Source of the DNA: Bacillota bacterium
GTDB taxonomy: Bacteria > Bacillota > Bacilli > Bacillales_A > Planococcaceae
Direction of reading: 5' to 3'
Length of the DNA stretch: 22,890 bases
Assembly: GCA_023405135.1 (NCBI GenBank)
Contig: JAEXYZ010000098.1
Span: forward strand, 1-22,890
Shown: in pieces, positions 21,426 through 22,890 of the stretch
Layout: each line of letters begins with the position of its first letter
Numbering within the stretch: the stretch's first letter is position 1
The notes under the pieces: model-generated
The model's database searches: none
Seen by the model: the letters and a program-made list of their open reading frames with translations, nothing else
Told to the model about the DNA's origin: nothing
Made by a program: the position numbers and the translations under genes

Positions 21426-21666
21426 TTTACTGACTATAGACGGCCGCTAGCTTTACATATGAATCATTAAGTTCTCCTACAATTTTAGGATTCCAATATT
21501 CATTAAATAACGTAAACTTTTCAGATAAATTAACCTTCTCCATTATTATCCCCCAATTTTGGTACTTATCTTCATCCTACCATATGAGGAAATATATGTT
21601 GCAATTTTCATAAAGACAATCTTTAAGTGATTTATGTGGGCTACATTAGAAAAGGTTTACTGACTA
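21426..21666. repeat. 11-bp direct repeats flanking the cupin stump
   Basis: TTTACTGACTA occurs at 21426-21436 and 21656-21666. Each copy contains the stop codon and preceding codon of a damaged gene (cupin stump, paiB remnant). They may mark a deletion or recombination end point. Confidence 0.45.
21427..21543 (-). pseudogene. N-terminal stump of a cupin-domain protein
   Basis: GGGGGA and an ATG at 21541-21543 open a frame reading MEKVNLSEKFTLFNEYWNPK then IVGELNDSYVKLAAVYSQ and TAA at 21427-21429. The first ~33 residues match small mannose-6-phosphate-isomerase-like cupins (EK..FN..W.PKIVGELN..YVKLAK), where GEFVWHxHExEDE with the metal-binding histidines should follow. The whole beta-barrel is missing. 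The final residues come from unrelated sequence around a GC-rich spot and an 11-bp repeat, which points to a deletion. Confidence 0.7.
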
Positions 21667-22236
21667 AGTTGTTTTCTTGTTTTGAATAAGTTCAATTTCA
21701 AATCAATAACTAGTAATTTGTTTAATCTCTTTTCCATCACTTCTGCCATTTGTATCGAATTTGTATCTTCTTCATTTTGTAATTTATCAATAATATTTCG
21801 ATAGTCAGTTTCATTTCGGTTCTGACTTAATTTATACGCGGCTTGAATTTCCTCTACTTTGATTTTAAAACCAACAATAATCTTCTATTAATGCTTCCTT
21901 CTCTATAATACTCACCTTTCCATAAATATGGATAGCCTGATAATTCCAAGTCGGAACATTTTCATGTGAATACCAGGAAGACGAAATATAAGAATGGGGC
22001 CCTTGAAACATAACGAGCACATCCTCACATGATTCAAATGTTTTCCATTGAGGATTGCCGATAGCCAAATGCCCTGAAATATAGTAGTCTTCATCCATTT
22101 TATTTAATCCTAAAGGCAAATGAGTAGCAATTGGTTTCCCTTTTTCTGTTGTTACAATTGTGCCAAAGGAATTTTTTTGAACAAAATCCCATATTTCATT
22201 AGTATCTGAAACTTTAAATAATTTTGGTATATACAT
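21657..22236 (-). pseudogene. paiB: PaiB-family FMN-binding protein with an internal deletion
   Basis: Residues 1 to about 118 match PaiB (protease synthase and sporulation negative regulatory protein 2, flavin-reductase-like FMN-binding fold): MYIPKLFKV, FGTIVTTEKGKPIATHLPL, GHLAIGNPQWKTF and VPTWNYQAIHIYGKV. The frame stops at 21865 after YCWF. In another frame directly behind it comes the family's C-terminal part, VGFKIKVEEIQAAYKLSQNR then NIIDKLQNEEDTNSIQMAEV, running on to TAA 21657-21659. About 35 codons between ALIED and VGFKI are absent, with a frame change. The gene is therefore disrupted. AAAGGGGGAG before the ATG at 22234-22236 is intact. A MarR gene precedes it on the same strand with a perfect palindrome between. 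Confidence 0.82.
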
Positions 22237-22264
22237 AAAATCTCCCCCTTTATGGTTAGTTGAC

Positions 22265-22286
22265 AGCTTTTATCATGATAAAAGCT
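22265..22286. promoter_or_regulatory. Perfect 22-bp palindrome, MarR operator candidate
   Basis: Two adjacent 11-bp arms, AGCTTTTATCA and its complement, form an uninterrupted palindrome between the MarR gene and paiB, some 30 bases before the paiB start. MarR dimers typically bind such sites. No T-run follows on the minus strand, so a terminator role is less likely. Confidence 0.55.
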
Positions 22287-22305
22287 AAATGACTCCTTAC
22301 ATCAA

Positions 22306-22758
22306 TCAATAATTTCTTTTGTTACCCTTTTTCACAAATTCCCAGTCTACCTCTACATTTTTCCTTACTCTTTGAAGTAGTTGAAAAAGGGTATCTGCAT
22401 CACTTTCAGAAAATCCCTTTAGAGCGACACTATTCGAATGATCATTCTCTCTTTTTATAAAAGGATAAACATATTTTCCTTTCTCAGTTGGGAAAAGTTT
22501 TTTAACCTTTTTGTTATGTTCATCATCTTTCTTTTCAATAAAGCCATTCATTTCAAGTTTTTTTATTGCACGAGCTGCTGTTGTTCGATCTACTTTTATC
22601 ATTTCAGCTAACTTTTCTTGAATAATTCCCGGATTTTCATATATTCGTACTAGGTACAAATACTGTCCTTTTGTAAGGTCATATTCTTTAAACTCTATAT
22701 TACTTATAGAATCTAGCGCCCTAGAGATCATGCCAATTTCACGTAAAATTTCCTTCAT
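22306..22758 (-). CDS. MarR-family transcriptional regulator
   Basis: A 150-residue winged-helix regulator. After an N-terminal dimerisation helix come YDLTKGQYLYLVRIYENPGI, then QEKLAEMIKVDRTTAARAIKKLE as recognition region and GFIEKKDDEHNKKVKKLFPTEKG as the wing, followed by C-terminal dimerisation helices. MarR proteins usually repress their own and neighbouring genes until a small ligand binds. GAGGAG lies before the ATG at 22756-22758. The adjacent paiB remnant, 69 bases downstream on the same strand and behind a perfect palindrome, is the probable target. The gene itself looks intact. Confidence 0.9.
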   Translation of the reverse strand: MKEILREIGMISRALDSISNIEFKEYDLTKGQYLYLVRIYENPGIIQEKLAEMIKVDRTTAARAIKKLEMNGFIEKKDDEHNKKVKKLFPTEKGKYVYPFIKRENDHSNSVALKGFSESDADTLFQLLQRVRKNVEVDWEFVKKGNKRNY

Positions 22759-22890
22759 AATTTTACTCCTCGTATATTAGTAGTAAGAGCTCTTTCCGAT
22801 AGAATTTCCAGTTGATCCGGACAGCTGGAGGATCTGTTGGTTTTCCTATAGGAAGTAGTCGCCTTTTGGCTCCCTCACGCTTTTTATGTT
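22759..22890. other. Unassigned, GC-richer edge sequence upstream of the MarR gene
   Basis: It contains TTCCTATAGGAA (12-bp palindrome, 22843-22854) and an imperfect hairpin CCAGTTG-N7-CAGCTGG near 22809-22829. A minus-strand frame is open from the window edge to a TAA at 22764-22766 inside the MarR ribosome binding region, but its text is not recognisable. It may be leader or operator DNA of the MarR gene or the end of an upstream gene or repeat. Confidence 0.3.

Noticed and set aside
21441..21451. CGGCCGCTAGC, resembling cloning-vector restriction sites
   Set aside because: Two overlapping 6-bp sites can occur by chance, and there is no other vector sequence around them.
1..22890. CRISPR arrays, tRNA or rRNA genes, replication origin, prophage or defence cassette
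   Set aside because: No regularly spaced repeats, tRNA cloverleaf signatures, rRNA-like blocks, DnaA-box clusters or nuclease/methylase-type genes are seen by reading both strands.

Overview
The window looks like chromosomal DNA of a low-GC, Gram-positive, endospore-forming bacterium of the Bacillaceae/Planococcaceae type (Lysinibacillus, Solibacillus and Ureibacillus are candidates; this is inference). The signs are AT-rich sequence, strong AGGAGG-type ribosome binding sites, frequent TTG starts, a Spo0E-like domain, a YtaF homologue and an mntABCD operon very close to that of Bacillus subtilis. I see no rRNA, tRNA, CRISPR array or prophage block.

Layout. 1-126: 3' end of an IS21-family insertion sequence. 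249-734: a protein joining a Spo0E-like N-terminus to a STAS domain; its likely -35 box lies in the IS end. 978-1477: two small membrane proteins. 1703-3864: tRNA hydroxylase TrhO, a FhuF-type 2Fe-2S reductase and a hypothetical protein. 4098-5662: a broken zinc-ribbon ORF, a membrane PAS-GGDEF diguanylate cyclase and a 20-codon upstream ORF. 6128-8747: one operon in full decay (PBP-like fragment, DUF2000, formylglycine-generating-enzyme-like protein, APC permease), every gene broken but the promoter and a pair of direct-repeat operators still readable. 8891-8995: a signal peptide with almost nothing after it.

9163-13242: the manganese uptake operon mntABCD followed by an mntR-like gene, with its promoter and two good MntR boxes. 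The regulator aligns without gaps to B. subtilis MntR over about 106 residues but has lost five of the six Mn ligands; this is the most striking observation here. 13509-17973: a GNAT acetyltransferase, a large P-type Ca2+(/Mn2+) ATPase, a GNAT remnant and YtaF (MntP/YtaF family). The segment from mntR to ytaF is therefore rich in divalent-cation transport.

18131-20609: a chemotaxis-receptor tail, a cobalamin-independent methionine-synthase-like enzyme and the LysR regulator just upstream of it, with a palindromic operator candidate between them. 20656-22890: a DUF1801 protein, a small membrane protein, a cupin stump, an internally deleted paiB and a MarR regulator with a perfect 22-bp palindrome before paiB.

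The general pattern is core metabolism and metal homeostasis interspersed with much gene decay: at least nine broken genes or fragments.
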